From: Pseudomonas sp. URMO17WK12:I2 | Lineage (GTDB): Bacteria > Pseudomonadota > Gammaproteobacteria > Pseudomonadales > Pseudomonadaceae | Reading direction: 5' to 3' | Assembly: GCF_003253735.1 (NCBI RefSeq) | Contig: NZ_QKYW01000005.1 | Span: 372,001 to 436,000 of the forward strand | Length of the DNA stretch: 64,000 bases | Shown here: positions 1 to 9,051 of the stretch, piece after piece | How the letters are laid out: every line of letters begins with the position of its first letter | Numbering within the stretch: position 1 is the first letter of the stretch | Notes under the pieces: generated by a model | What the model was told of the DNA's origin: nothing | The model's input: only the letters and a program-made list of their open reading frames with translations | The model's database searches: none | Translations under genes and position numbers: made by a program

Positions 1-44
1 AACTGCGTGAAATGGCCAAAAACGGCCAGACCTTCTTTGGTTAA
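1..44 (+). CDS. fadB: fadB, fatty acid oxidation complex alpha subunit (last codons only)
   Basis: Only the final 13 codons and the TAA stop (42-44) are present, ending in NGQTFFG, which matches the usual tail of Pseudomonas FadB. FadB carries the enoyl-CoA hydratase and 3-hydroxyacyl-CoA dehydrogenase activities and forms an alpha2beta2 complex with FadA. The identification leans on fadA starting 30 bases downstream on the same strand. Confidence 0.75.
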   Translation, partial: LREMAKNGQTFFG

Positions 45-1250
<1,206 letters not shown>

Positions 1251-1267
1251 CGTTTGAGGTGTTGCAC

Positions 1268-1298
1268 AGCCGGGGCTTCTGCCCCGGCTTTTGTTTTT
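1268..1298 (+). terminator. Rho-independent terminator of fadBA
   Basis: A 9-bp GC-rich perfect stem (AGCCGGGGC paired with GCCCCGGCT) around a TTCT loop is followed by a T-rich run, 17 bases after the fadA stop. Confidence 0.9.
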
Positions 1299-1394
1299 AG
1301 GAGCCTGCCACGTCGCATGGCTACCCAGGTTCGGTCGTTGCGCGAAATACCGACCGACCTTTCTATCGAAACAAAAATATTTCCAGGAAATTGA

Positions 1395-1634
1395 ATGATG
1401 TCGCTGCAGCCCGGTCTCTACCGTCATTACAAAGGTCCCGAGTACCGTGTGTTGGGTGTGGCCCGGCACTCGGAGACGCAAGAGCAAGTCGTCGTCTATC
1501 AGGCGCTGTATGGCGAATTCGGGCTCTGGGTACGACCGCTGGAAATGTTCACCAGCGATGTGGAGGTGGACGGCGAGCGTGTTCCGCGCTTTGCTTTTGT
1601 CGAGGGCGAAGCGAGCGTTTTGCGGCGTCCCTGA
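1395..1634 (+). CDS. DUF1653 family protein
   Basis: A 79-residue protein with the DUF1653 pattern: LYRHYKGPEYRVLG near the N-terminus, EQVVVYQALYGEFGLWVRPLEMF in the middle and FxFVEGE at the end. The family is widespread and has no assigned reaction. Two ATGs are adjacent (1395 and 1398); CAGGAA at 1384-1389 gives better spacing to 1398, so the protein may begin MSLQPG. It lies alone between the fadA terminator and the topA promoter, the same position as in P. aeruginosa. Confidence 0.85.
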   Translation: MMSLQPGLYRHYKGPEYRVLGVARHSETQEQVVVYQALYGEFGLWVRPLEMFTSDVEVDGERVPRFAFVEGEASVLRRP

Positions 1635-1658
1635 GGCGGTTGCAAAGAACACTCGCCC

Positions 1659-1686
1659 TTGACCTTGCCTCGACCGCCACTATATA
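1659..1686 (+). promoter_or_regulatory. Candidate sigma-70 promoter for topA
   Basis: TTGACC (1659-1664), a 16-base spacer and TATATA (1681-1686) lie just after the DUF1653 stop. If used, the topA leader would be about 210 bases. An alternative -35-like TTGACT at 1826-1831 lacks a good -10. Read from sequence only. Confidence 0.5.
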
Positions 1687-1901
1687 TAGCGGGGCCAAAG
1701 CAGGTCGCAGGGCGCTCTTGCAGTCCGCCGGATGATGGCAAGACTGAAGTGGCACCAGCGGCCGCGCCACGTTTCTTGGCGTTCGCTCTGTCGGGCGAGC
1801 GCTGTCATCGTCGACGCATTAGGCGTTGACTCGATACGCCTCATAGTTTTTTCAGGCAGTTGCTTGCCTTTCAATTATCGAATTCAGGAATTTTCCAATC
1901 C

Positions 1902-4505
1902 ATGGGTAAATCGCTGGTCATCGTGGAATCCCCGGCCAAGGCCAAGACCATCAACAAGTACCTGGGTAGCCAGTACGTGGTGAAGTCGAGCATCGGCCAC
2001 ATCCGCGACCTGCCCACCAGTGGCGGCGCTGCTAAGGAGCCTGTCAAACGCGGCAAGGCTGCTGCCGGCGAAGCGCCTGCTCTGTCGCCCAAGGAAAAAG
2101 CCAAGCGTCAGCTGTTCAATCGCATGGGCGTCGATCCCGAGCACGGCTGGAAGGCCAAGTACGAGATCCTGCCCGGCAAGGAAAAGGTGGTCGAGGAGCT
2201 GCGTCGCCTCGCCAAGGAAGCCGACACCATCTATCTCGCGACCGACTTGGATAGAGAGGGGGAGGCGATCGCCTGGCACCTGCGCGAGTCCATCGGTGGC
2301 GATGACAGCCGCTACAAGCGCGTGGTGTTCAACGAAATCACCAAGAAGGCCATTCAGGAGGCGTTCTCCGCCCCGGGTGAGCTGGATATCAATCGGGTCA
2401 ACGCCCAGCAGGCGCGCCGCTTCCTCGACCGCGTAGTGGGCTACATGGTCTCGCCGCTGCTGTGGTCGAAGATCGCCCGTGGCCTGTCGGCTGGCCGTGT
2501 GCAGTCGGTTGCCGTCAAGCTGGTGGTCGAGCGCGAGAAGGAAATCCGCGCCTTCGTACCCGAAGAATACTGGGAAGTGCACGCCGATCTGGGTACTGCC
2601 AAGGACGCCAATGTGCGCTTCGAAGTAGCCCGTGAGAACGGCGCCGCCTTCAAGCCGTTCAACGAAGCCCAGGCCATGGCTGCGCTGGCGACCCTCAAGG
2701 CGTCGAGCTACAGCGTTGCCAAGCGTGAAGACAAGCCGACCAGCAGCAAGCCATCGGCGCCGTTCATCACCTCCACGTTGCAGCAGGCCGCGAGCACGCG
2801 CCTGGGCTTTGGGGTGAAGAAAACCATGATGATGGCCCAGCGTCTCTATGAGGCCGGCTACATCACCTATATGCGTACCGACTCGACCAACCTGTCAGCC
2901 GATGCCATCGAGATGGTGCGCGGCTTCATCGACAGCGAGTACGGCAAGAAATACCTGCCGGAGAAGCCCAACTTCTACTCCAGCAAGGAAGGCGCCCAGG
3001 AGGCGCACGAAGCGATTCGTCCTTCTGACGTCAACCTGCGTCCGACCCAGCTGTCGGGCATGGAGCGTGATGCCGAGCGTCTGTACGAGCTGATCTGGCG
3101 CCAATTCGTGGCCTGCCAGATGCCGCCGGCCGAGTACCTGTCGACTACCGTCACGGTCACCGCTGCCCAGTTCGAGCTGCGTGCCAAGGGACGCATCCTC
3201 AAGTTCGACGGTTACACCCGTGCGCTGCCGCAAATCAGCAAGCCGGGCGATGACGCCGTACTGCCGGAAATGAAGGAAGGCGAAGCACTCAAGCTGATCA
3301 AGCTCGACCCCAGCCAGCACTTCACCAAGCCGCCGGCGCGCTACTCGGAAGCCAGCCTGGTCAAGGAAATGGAAAAGCGTGGGATCGGTCGTCCGTCCAC
3401 CTACGCGGCGATCATTTCCACCATTCAGGATCGTGGCTACGTGGCGCTGCATAACCGCCGCTTCTACTCGGAAAAGATGGGCGACATCGTCACCGAGCGC
3501 CTCAGCGAAAGCTTCTCCGACCTGATGGACTACGGCTTTACCGCCGGCATGGAAGAGAACCTTGATGACGTGGCCCAGGGCGAGCGCGAGTGGAAGCACC
3601 TGCTCGACGAGTTCTATGGCGACTTCAAGAAGAAGCTCGAAGTGGCTGCCGACGGTGACAATGGCATGCGTGCCAACACGCCGACGCCGACCGATATTCC
3701 GTGCCGCGAGTGCGGCCGGCACATGATGATTCGTACCGCCTCCACGGGCGTTTTCCTCGGCTGCTCGGGCTACGCCCTGCCGCCGAAAGAGCGCTGCAAG
3801 GCCACCGTCAACCTGGTGCCGGGCGACGAGATCGCCGCCGATGACGAGGGTGAGTCGGAATCGCGCGTGCTGCTCGGCAAGCATCGCTGCCCGATCTGCG
3901 CCACCGCGATGGATGCCTATCTGCTGGATGAGACCCGCAAGCTGCATATCTGCGGTAACAACCCGGACTGCGCGGGCTATGAAATCGAACAGGGTCAGTT
4001 CCGTATCAAAGGCTACGAAGGTCCGAGCCTGGAATGCGACAAGTGCGGCAGCCAGATGCAGCTCAAGACCGGCCGTTTCGGCAAGTTCTTCGGTTGCACC
4101 AACAGCGAGTGCAAGAACACCCGCAAATTGCTGCGCAATGGCGAGCCCGCACCACCCAAGATGGATGCGGTGAAGATGCCGGAGCTCAAGTGCGAGAAGG
4201 TCGACGACACCTACGTACTGCGCGACGGGGCATCGGGGCTGTTCCTGGCTGCCAGCCAGTTCCCGAAAAACCGCGAGACCCGCGCGCCGCTGGTGCTCGA
4301 GCTGTTGCCGCACAAGGATGAGATCGATCCGAAGTATGAGTTCCTGTTCTCGGCGCCAACCAAGGACCCCGAGGGTCGTGCGGCGGTGATCCGCTACAGC
4401 CGCAAGACCAAGGAGCAGTACGTGCAGACCGAAGTGGACGGCAAGCCAACCGGCTGGAAAGCGTTCTACGACGGCGGCAAGTGGAAGGTCGAAGACAAGC
4501 GTTGA
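1902..4505 (+). CDS. topA: DNA topoisomerase I
   Basis: This 867-residue type IA topoisomerase relaxes negative supercoils. It opens with the Toprim domain ([19 protein letters not shown]) and includes [16 protein letters not shown], whose acidic residues bind Mg2+. The catalytic tyrosine lies in [10 protein letters not shown], followed by the GIGRPSTYA motif. At the C-terminus are three zinc-binding Cys4-type modules (starting CRECG, CPICA and CDKCG) and a lysine-rich tail. The frame is open 14 codons further upstream, but [11 protein letters not shown] is the conserved N-terminus and AGGA at 1886-1889 precedes this ATG, so 1902 is chosen. Length is normal. Confidence 0.97.
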   Translation: MGKSLVIVESPAKAKTINKYLGSQYVVKSSIGHIRDLPTSGGAAKEPVKRGKAAAGEAPALSPKEKAKRQLFNRMGVDPEHGWKAKYEILPGKEKVVEELRRLAKEADTIYLATDLDREGEAIAWHLRESIGGDDSRYKRVVFNEITKKAIQEAFSAPGELDINRVNAQQARRFLDRVVGYMVSPLLWSKIARGLSAGRVQSVAVKLVVEREKEIRAFVPEEYWEVHADLGTAKDANVRFEVARENGAAFKPFNEAQAMAALATLKASSYSVAKREDKPTSSKPSAPFITSTLQQAASTRLGFGVKKTMMMAQRLYEAGYITYMRTDSTNLSADAIEMVRGFIDSEYGKKYLPEKPNFYSSKEGAQEAHEAIRPSDVNLRPTQLSGMERDAERLYELIWRQFVACQMPPAEYLSTTVTVTAAQFELRAKGRILKFDGYTRALPQISKPGDDAVLPEMKEGEALKLIKLDPSQHFTKPPARYSEASLVKEMEKRGIGRPSTYAAIISTIQDRGYVALHNRRFYSEKMGDIVTERLSESFSDLMDYGFTAGMEENLDDVAQGEREWKHLLDEFYGDFKKKLEVAADGDNGMRANTPTPTDIPCRECGRHMMIRTASTGVFLGCSGYALPPKERCKATVNLVPGDEIAADDEGESESRVLLGKHRCPICATAMDAYLLDETRKLHICGNNPDCAGYEIEQGQFRIKGYEGPSLECDKCGSQMQLKTGRFGKFFGCTNSECKNTRKLLRNGEPAPPKMDAVKMPELKCEKVDDTYVLRDGASGLFLAASQFPKNRETRAPLVLELLPHKDEIDPKYEFLFSAPTKDPEGRAAVIRYSRKTKEQYVQTEVDGKPTGWKAFYDGGKWKVEDKR

Positions 4506-4514
4506 TCGGCGCTC

Positions 4515-4537
4515 GGCACGCTCTTCTGGAGCGTGCC
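4515..4537 (+). terminator. Hairpin after topA (weak terminator candidate)
   Basis: A perfect 9-bp stem (GGCACGCTC with GAGCGTGCC) lies 9 bases after the topA stop. It has no T run, so it may act as an mRNA 3' end stabiliser or attenuator before the next gene. Confidence 0.3.
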
Positions 4538-4559
4538 CGACGCTCTGTGGAGAGTGCAT

Positions 4560-5081
4560 ATGGCTGGCGAACTATATACCCGCACCAATCAGAAGATCTT
4601 CTACGCCGGGCTCTCCCTGGAGTCCTGGCGCAAGGCCGAGGAGGGGCGGGCGATGAACGCCCAGGCGCTGGTACAGGCCGAGCGCGAGGCTACGCTGTTT
4701 CATCTGTACGGCGCGCTGCTGGGGTTGTGCCATGAGATCGCCGGTTTCTACCGCCTGCCAAACAGCAGCGCCGCGCGTGCCGAGCTGCTGCTGGAGCGCC
4801 AGAACCTGAGCAGCGCACCAAGCCCGGAGCTGGCTGAGCTGGTCGAGTTGTCCGAAAATCGGCACACCTGGCTGGGGCAGCTCTTGGCCGCTCACGCAGA
4901 CCTGTTCAAGCCGCCCCGTGCGCCGCGCGAGCCGAAGGGCGATCCCGGCAACTCTGCGCTTATCGAGGCCGTGAGCGTTGACCAGGAGCCAGCGCCCCTG
5001 GCGCACGAAACCCTGGAAAGCTGGCGGCAGGAACTCAAGGCGCTGGCCCAGCGTTTTCGTGTCGGACTCAGCGAGTGGTAA
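4560..5081 (+). CDS. DUF6586-like hypothetical protein (PA3010 type)
   Basis: A 173-residue soluble protein rich in Ala, Leu and Glu, mostly predicted helix by eye, starting MAGELYTRTNQKIFYAGLSLESW. I recognise it as the Pseudomonas gene that always follows topA (family DUF6586, from memory); function unknown. The frame opens at 4533, but GGAGAG at 4549-4554 five bases before the ATG at 4560 decides the start. It probably shares the topA transcript, with the hairpin at 4515-4537 between them. Confidence 0.75.
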   Translation: MAGELYTRTNQKIFYAGLSLESWRKAEEGRAMNAQALVQAEREATLFHLYGALLGLCHEIAGFYRLPNSSAARAELLLERQNLSSAPSPELAELVELSENRHTWLGQLLAAHADLFKPPRAPREPKGDPGNSALIEAVSVDQEPAPLAHETLESWRQELKALAQRFRVGLSEW

Positions 5082-5193
5082 GCGCGCCGCTCGCCATTGA
5101 TTGAACGCCCGTTCGGCAATTGGCGGCTTTTTCGCCAAGCGATCAGCCAGGCTGGCTGTTACACTGGGCAGCCTTTCGTGGAGAACCCGAGTT

Positions 5194-5430
5194 ATGCCTA
5201 CGTCTTTCCTTGAAATCGTCGAATTGCCCGATGGGCGCATCGCCCTGCGTCGAGCCGACGATGAGGAAGCACTGGTCGTGCTGGATTTCTCCGAAGATGC
5301 CAAGGCCTTCCTGCAGGGCCAGCATGTCGAGGTCGCCAAGGCGATGCTCAACGTTGGCGTGCAGATGGCGGGCAGGATGGCGGAAGGTGATTTCGAGCAG
5401 GAAGACGAGCAACCGCGCGTTCTTCACTGA
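5194..5430 (+). CDS. Small conserved hypothetical protein (PA3009 type)
   Basis: A 78-residue acidic protein starting MPTSFLEIVELPDGRIALRRADDEE and ending in an EQEDEQ-rich tail; no membrane segment or cysteine. The start is set by GGAGA at 5180-5184, nine bases before the ATG; the open frame from 5101 is not coding-like. Its position between the topA block and sulA is conserved in Pseudomonas. No function is known to me. Confidence 0.7.
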   Translation: MPTSFLEIVELPDGRIALRRADDEEALVVLDFSEDAKAFLQGQHVEVAKAMLNVGVQMAGRMAEGDFEQEDEQPRVLH

Positions 5431-5462
5431 CAGACACTCGCCTGAGCGAACGCAGACAAACA

Positions 5463-5491
5463 AAAGGCCAGCATCTTCGCTGGCCTTTGTT
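5463..5491. terminator. Bidirectional terminator between the topA block and sulA
   Basis: A 10-bp perfect stem (AAAGGCCAGC with GCTGGCCTTT) around ATCTTC. T-rich sequence follows on the + strand, and the A-rich left flank gives a U-run on the - strand, so it can serve both convergent units. Confidence 0.85.
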
Positions 5492-5522
5492 TGTCTGCTC
5501 GACTGTTAGCCGCCGCCAGATA

Positions 5523-5978
5523 TCAACCCAGGCTGATATTCAGGCTCTGCGCCTTGCCGGTGCGCGCCGCCGCTTCCAGCTGCTGACGTGCCTGTTGGGG
5601 CAGGGGATGCAGCCAACTGACCACGGTGTGGCTACGGCCAAGTTTCAATGCTTCCTGAGCCAGTTGCAGCGAGCTCTGGTTGTGGCGTGGCTGCAGCAGC
5701 AGAATGCGTTCACGGTTAAGGCCGGCGTCGCGTAGCCAGCTCTGGGTCAGGCTGGCGGGCGGGGCGATCAGGGTCAGCCAGCGTTCGTCATCCTTCTCGC
5801 TCAGTTCCCGCAGCATGGGCGCCAGTAGCGTCAGGCAATGACCGGCGGCACCCCGCAGCGACACCTCGCTGAAGGTGTCTTCCTGGCTTGCTGGCTCTTC
5901 TACGACTGCGATGGTCGAGGCCAGAAAGGCATCGAACAGGGGCAGCTGGTTACGGCTCAACGACTGGGGGAACTGCAT
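5523..5978 (-). CDS. sulA: SOS cell division inhibitor SulA
   Basis: A 151-residue SulA protein, which blocks FtsZ assembly during the SOS response. The recognisable core is WLTLIAPPASLTQSWLRDAGLNRERILLLQPR followed by ALKLGRSHTVVSWLHP, the surface that contacts FtsZ in the known P. aeruginosa structure. It starts 11 bases after the lexA stop and so is the second gene of a lexA-sulA operon, controlled by the SOS boxes upstream of lexA. No separate LexA box is visible in the 11-base gap. Confidence 0.93.
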   Translation of the reverse strand: MQFPQSLSRNQLPLFDAFLASTIAVVEEPASQEDTFSEVSLRGAAGHCLTLLAPMLRELSEKDDERWLTLIAPPASLTQSWLRDAGLNRERILLLQPRHNQSSLQLAQEALKLGRSHTVVSWLHPLPQQARQQLEAAARTGKAQSLNISLG

Positions 5979-5989
5979 GACGCCTCCAA

Positions 5990-6601
5990 TTAGCGGCGGA
6001 TGACGCCGACACTCAAACCTTCGATGATCAGGTCCTGCTCTTCCAGGTTCACTTCGATCGGCGCGAACTCCGGGTTTTCCGCCAGCAGCCAGACGTTATT
6101 GCCTTCACGCTTGAAGCGCTTGACCGTCACTTCGTCGTCGATACGCGCGACCACCACCTGGCCGTTGCGAGCTTCACTGGTGGTGTGTACCGCCAGCAGG
6201 TCGCCATCGATGATACCGATGTCCTTCATGCTCATGCCGCGTACACGCAGCAGGTAGTCGGCCTTGGGGCGGAAGAAATCCGGGTTGATCCGGCAAGCCT
6301 CTTCTATATGCTGCTGCGCCAGGATCGGTGCGCCGGCAGCGACACGGCCAATCACCGGCAGCCCGTCTTCTTCGTCCTGATTGGGCTCGAAGCCTGGAAT
6401 GCGAATGCCGCGGGAAGCTCCCGGGGTCATCTCGATGGCACCTTTGCGCGCCAGGGCCTTGAGGTGTTCCTCGGCCGCGTTGGGCGACTTGAAGCCCAGG
6501 GCCTGAGCGATCTCCGCACGGGTTGGCGGATAGCCGTTGTCTTCCAGGCACTGCTTGATGAAGGCGAGAATTTCGCCTTGGCGGGGCGTCAGCTTGATCA
6601 T
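5990..6601 (-). CDS. lexA: LexA repressor, SOS regulator
   Basis: A 203-residue LexA. Residues 1-65 form the winged helix-turn-helix ([24 protein letters not shown]). The self-cleavage bond is Ala89-Gly90 (RVAAGAP). The catalytic dyad is Ser124 (GMSMKD) and Lys161 (VTVKRF). Length and residues are complete, so it should be cleavable when RecA is activated. Two SOS boxes lie just upstream, showing autoregulation, and sulA is cotranscribed downstream. Confidence 0.98.
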   Translation of the reverse strand: MIKLTPRQGEILAFIKQCLEDNGYPPTRAEIAQALGFKSPNAAEEHLKALARKGAIEMTPGASRGIRIPGFEPNQDEEDGLPVIGRVAAGAPILAQQHIEEACRINPDFFRPKADYLLRVRGMSMKDIGIIDGDLLAVHTTSEARNGQVVVARIDDEVTVKRFKREGNNVWLLAENPEFAPIEVNLEEQDLIIEGLSVGVIRR

Positions 6602-6611
6602 GTGAGGCGCT

Positions 6612-6627
6612 CTGGCTTTTTATACAG
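6612..6627 (-). promoter_or_regulatory. SOS box 1 (LexA site) of lexA-sulA
   Basis: CTGGCTTTTTATACAG fits CTG-N10-CAG, with an A/T-rich core, 10 bases upstream of the lexA ATG. Confidence 0.9.
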
Positions 6628-6630
6628 TGA

Positions 6631-6646
6631 CTGGGATTATATACAG
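6631..6646 (-). promoter_or_regulatory. SOS box 2 (LexA site) of lexA-sulA
   Basis: CTGGGATTATATACAG fits CTG-N10-CAG and lies 3 bases from box 1. Tandem boxes are typical of gammaproteobacterial lexA promoters. Confidence 0.92.
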
Positions 6647-6793
6647 TAAGCCGTGCTTGGCAATCGCTTGATGGCAGCGGCGTGCATATAGAGGCAGGGC
6701 AGTGGATGAGCGGTTTGCCCGCTCCGGTGGGCTGCGTTGCCGCGACGCTATCGCCAAATGGTGACCGAGCATCCAGAATACGCCTTGCGCGGC

Positions 6794-6838
6794 TTGACAG
6801 TGGCACGCGCTGAAACGTATGTTTCAAACACTTGTTTG
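6794..6838 (+). promoter_or_regulatory. psrA promoter with two tandem PsrA operators
   Basis: A -35 TTGACA (6794-6799) faces a -10-like TATGTT (6818-6823). Two palindromes overlap the -10 region: GAAACGTATGTTTC (6812-6825) and CAAACACTTGTTTG (6825-6838), sharing one base. The second is an exact match to the known PsrA site G/CAAAC-N4-GTTTG/C; the first is a one-base-per-arm variant. The position predicts autorepression, relieved by long-chain fatty acids. Confidence 0.88.
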
Positions 6839-6851
6839 TCTGGTGGATGTC

Positions 6852-7556
6852 ATGGCGCAATCGGAAACCGTTGAACGCATTCTCGACGCTGCGGAGCAGT
6901 TGTTCGCGGAGAAGGGCTTTGCCGAAACGTCGCTGCGCCTGATCACCAGCAAGGCCGGGGTCAACCTGGCTGCCGTCAACTACCACTTCGGCTCCAAGAA
7001 AGCGCTGATCCAGGCGGTTTTCTCGCGTTTTCTCGGCCCGTTCTGCAGCAGCCTGGAGCGTGAGCTGGACAAGCGCCAGAGCAAGCCGGGAGTCACCTTC
7101 AGCCTCGAAGAACTGCTCGAATTGCTGGTCGAGCAGGCCCTGGCGGTCAAGCCGCGCAGCGGCAACGACCTGTCGATCTTCATGCGTTTGCTGGGCCTGG
7201 CATTCAGCCAGAGCCAGGGCCACCTGCGTAAATATCTTGAAGAGGTCTACGGCAAGGTATTTCGCCGCTATATGTACCTGGTGCACGAGGCGGCACCCGG
7301 CATCCCGCCCCTGGAGCTGTTCTGGCGCGTGCATTTCATGCTCGGCGCCGCGGCCTTCAGCATGTCCGGAATCAAGGCGCTGCGCGCCATGGCCGAGAGC
7401 GACTTTGGCGTCGACACCTCGATCGAGCAGGTGATGCGCCTGATGGTGCCGTTCCTGGCGGCGGGTATGCGTTCGGAAAGTGGAGTGACCGACTCGCGTC
7501 TCGCCGCGGCGCAGCTTATTCCTCGCCACAAAAGCCCTGCCGTCACCAAGCCCTGA
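6852..7556 (+). CDS. psrA: TetR-family fatty-acid-responsive regulator PsrA
   Basis: A 234-residue TetR regulator. The N-terminal helix-turn-helix reads VERILDAAEQLFAEKGFAETSLRLITSKAGVNLAAVNYHFGSKKAL (given here only to identify positions 6-50; key features are the TSLRLI and NLAAVNYHFGSK helices). The rest is the helical ligand domain. In Pseudomonas, PsrA senses long-chain fatty acids, represses fadBA and itself, and activates rpoS. The frame opens at 6819 inside the operators, so the ATG at 6852 is taken as the start. It lies between lexA and nagZ as in P. aeruginosa. Confidence 0.95.
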   Translation: MAQSETVERILDAAEQLFAEKGFAETSLRLITSKAGVNLAAVNYHFGSKKALIQAVFSRFLGPFCSSLERELDKRQSKPGVTFSLEELLELLVEQALAVKPRSGNDLSIFMRLLGLAFSQSQGHLRKYLEEVYGKVFRRYMYLVHEAAPGIPPLELFWRVHFMLGAAAFSMSGIKALRAMAESDFGVDTSIEQVMRLMVPFLAAGMRSESGVTDSRLAAAQLIPRHKSPAVTKP

Positions 7557-7694
7557 GCCTTGGCAGCGCTTGCCCGCCAGTCCGGGCTGCCCCTAAGCTA
7601 GCGTCCTTCGAGATAACCGCTCGCAGCCGGAACTCTGGCCTGTGCCAGTGTCCCATTGGCTGTGCGTGAAGCTTCTATTCAAGGAATATCCGTT

Positions 7695-8705
7695 GTGACG
7701 ACTCCCCTGTATGGCTCCCTGATGGTGGACATCGCCGGTACCTGGCTGACCGCCGAGGATCGCCAGTTGCTGCGTCAGCCCGAGGTTGGCGGCCTGATCA
7801 TCTTCGCCCGTAATATCGAGAACCCGCGGCAGGTACGTGAATTGTGCGAGTCCATTCGTACGGTGCGTCCCGACCTGCTCCTGGCGGTGGATCAGGAAGG
7901 CGGGCGGGTACAGCGGCTGCGTCAGGGGTTCGTGAAATTGCCGGCGATGCGGGCGATTGCCGGTTGCGCCGATGCCGAGCAACTGGCGCGCCAGTGCGGC
8001 TGGTTGATGGCCACCGAAGTGTTGGCCGTGGGCCTGGACCTGAGTTTCGCCCCGGTGCTGGACCTGGATCACGGGCGTAGTGCGGTAGTCGGCCATCGCG
8101 CCTTCGAGGGTTATCCCGAGCGGGCCACGCAACTGGCCGGTGCCTTTATCCGTGGCATGGCGGAGGCGGGCATGGCCGCCACGGGCAAGCATTTCCCCGG
8201 TCACGGCTGGGCCGAGGCCGACTCCCACGTGGCGATTCCCACTGATGAGCGCAGCCTGGAAGAAATCCGTGCGAACGACCTGCGCCCGTTCGCCGCGCTG
8301 AGTCGCGACCTGGCCGCGGTGATGCCGGCCCACGTCATCTACCCGCAGGTCGACAACCAGCCGGCCGGCTTCTCGCGCCGCTGGCTGCAGGACATCCTGC
8401 GTGGCGAGCTGGGCTTTGCCGGGGTGATTTTCAGCGATGACCTGTCGATGGCCGGTGCCCATGTGGTCGGCGATGCGGCCAGCCGCATCGAGGCGGCGCT
8501 GAGCGCTGGCTGCGACATGGGCCTGGTGTGCAATGACCGGGCGGCGGCGGAACTGGCGCTGTCGGCGGCGCAGCGCCTCAAGGTCGTGGCGCCCAAGGGG
8601 CTGGCGCGTATGCGCCGTCGCGCTTTCCCTGGTGTCGACTACCGCCAGGATCCGCGCTGGGCGCAGGCGCTCTCGGCGTTGCGCGCGGCGCAGTTGGTGG
8701 AGTAA
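7695..8705 (+). CDS. nagZ: Beta-N-acetylhexosaminidase, peptidoglycan recycling
   Basis: A 336-residue GH3 enzyme that removes GlcNAc from cytoplasmic GlcNAc-anhydroMur peptides, the step that generates the inducer of chromosomal AmpC where that exists. Motifs: LLLAVDQEGGRVQRL near residue 60, the catalytic His/Asp loop KHFPGHGWAEADSH near 180 and the nucleophile Asp in GVIFSDDLSMAGAHV near 250. A GTG start at 7695 with AAGGAA at 7681-7686 is chosen; the open frame from 7656 adds 13 codons not seen in the family. In P. aeruginosa an MTA/MTI phosphorylase gene follows; here it is absent and repeats occupy the space. Confidence 0.95.
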   Translation: MTTPLYGSLMVDIAGTWLTAEDRQLLRQPEVGGLIIFARNIENPRQVRELCESIRTVRPDLLLAVDQEGGRVQRLRQGFVKLPAMRAIAGCADAEQLARQCGWLMATEVLAVGLDLSFAPVLDLDHGRSAVVGHRAFEGYPERATQLAGAFIRGMAEAGMAATGKHFPGHGWAEADSHVAIPTDERSLEEIRANDLRPFAALSRDLAAVMPAHVIYPQVDNQPAGFSRRWLQDILRGELGFAGVIFSDDLSMAGAHVVGDAASRIEAALSAGCDMGLVCNDRAAAELALSAAQRLKVVAPKGLARMRRRAFPGVDYRQDPRWAQALSALRAAQLVE

Positions 8706-8768
8706 GGCGAACTTCCGCTTAGGGCGGGAGCAGCCGTTCGTTCACGTTAGGCTGGCTAGTGATTATCT

Positions 8769-8835
8769 GTGGGAGCGGGCCATGCCCGCGAAAAAAAATC
8801 ACGGGCATGGACTGGGCGTCCCCGCCCGTTCCCAC
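8769..8835. repeat. REP-type inverted doublet
   Basis: A GTGGGAGCGGGC...GCCCGCGA unit (8769-8791) is followed, after an A run, by an imperfect inverted copy ending CCCGTTCCCAC (8799-8835). This is the common Pseudomonas GTGGGAGC REP class. A related unit is at 23843-23890. Confidence 0.8.
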
Positions 8836-8885
8836 AGGTAAAGCAAGGATGTCCGCTTCTGCCTTGCAGCAGCCTTGTAGATCGT

Positions 8886-8973
8886 AGGGTGGACGACGCT
8901 TCACCTACGCGGCCCGACCCGTCCACCGCTCTGCGATCGCAATGGTGGATGAAAAGAGCGTCATCCACCCTAT
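8886..8973. repeat. Dispersed hairpin repeat, GGTGGAYGA class (copy 1)
   Basis: Two successive hairpins. The left one opens GTAGGGTGGACGACG and closes CGTCCACC; the right one is a perfect 9-bp inverted repeat, GGTGGATGA (8944-8952) with TCATCCACC (8961-8969). The 35 bases at 8939-8973 match 63666-63700 at 33 positions, 55 kb away. Confidence 0.85.
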
Positions 8974-9020
8974 GTAGCGAACGGTCTTGCCGGCGGATTC
9001 AATCGACCACACCACAAACG

Positions 9021-9046
9021 ATCAGGGCCGCATAAGCGGCCCTGAT
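9021..9046 (-). terminator. Hairpin at the mfd 3' end
   Basis: A perfect 11-bp stem (ATCAGGGCCGC and its complement) with an ATAA loop lies 5 bases past the mfd stop. The U run on the - strand is short (GTTTG), so termination may be partial. Confidence 0.65.
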
Positions 9047-9051
9047 GGTTT

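Larger units (their letters stand above)
8706..9051. other. 346-base intergenic region of repeats between nagZ and mfd
   Basis: I see no coding sequence. The region holds a REP doublet (8769-8835), a pair of GGTGGA-type hairpins (8886-8973) and a hairpin at the mfd 3' end (9021-9046). nagZ and mfd converge here. Confidence 0.8.
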
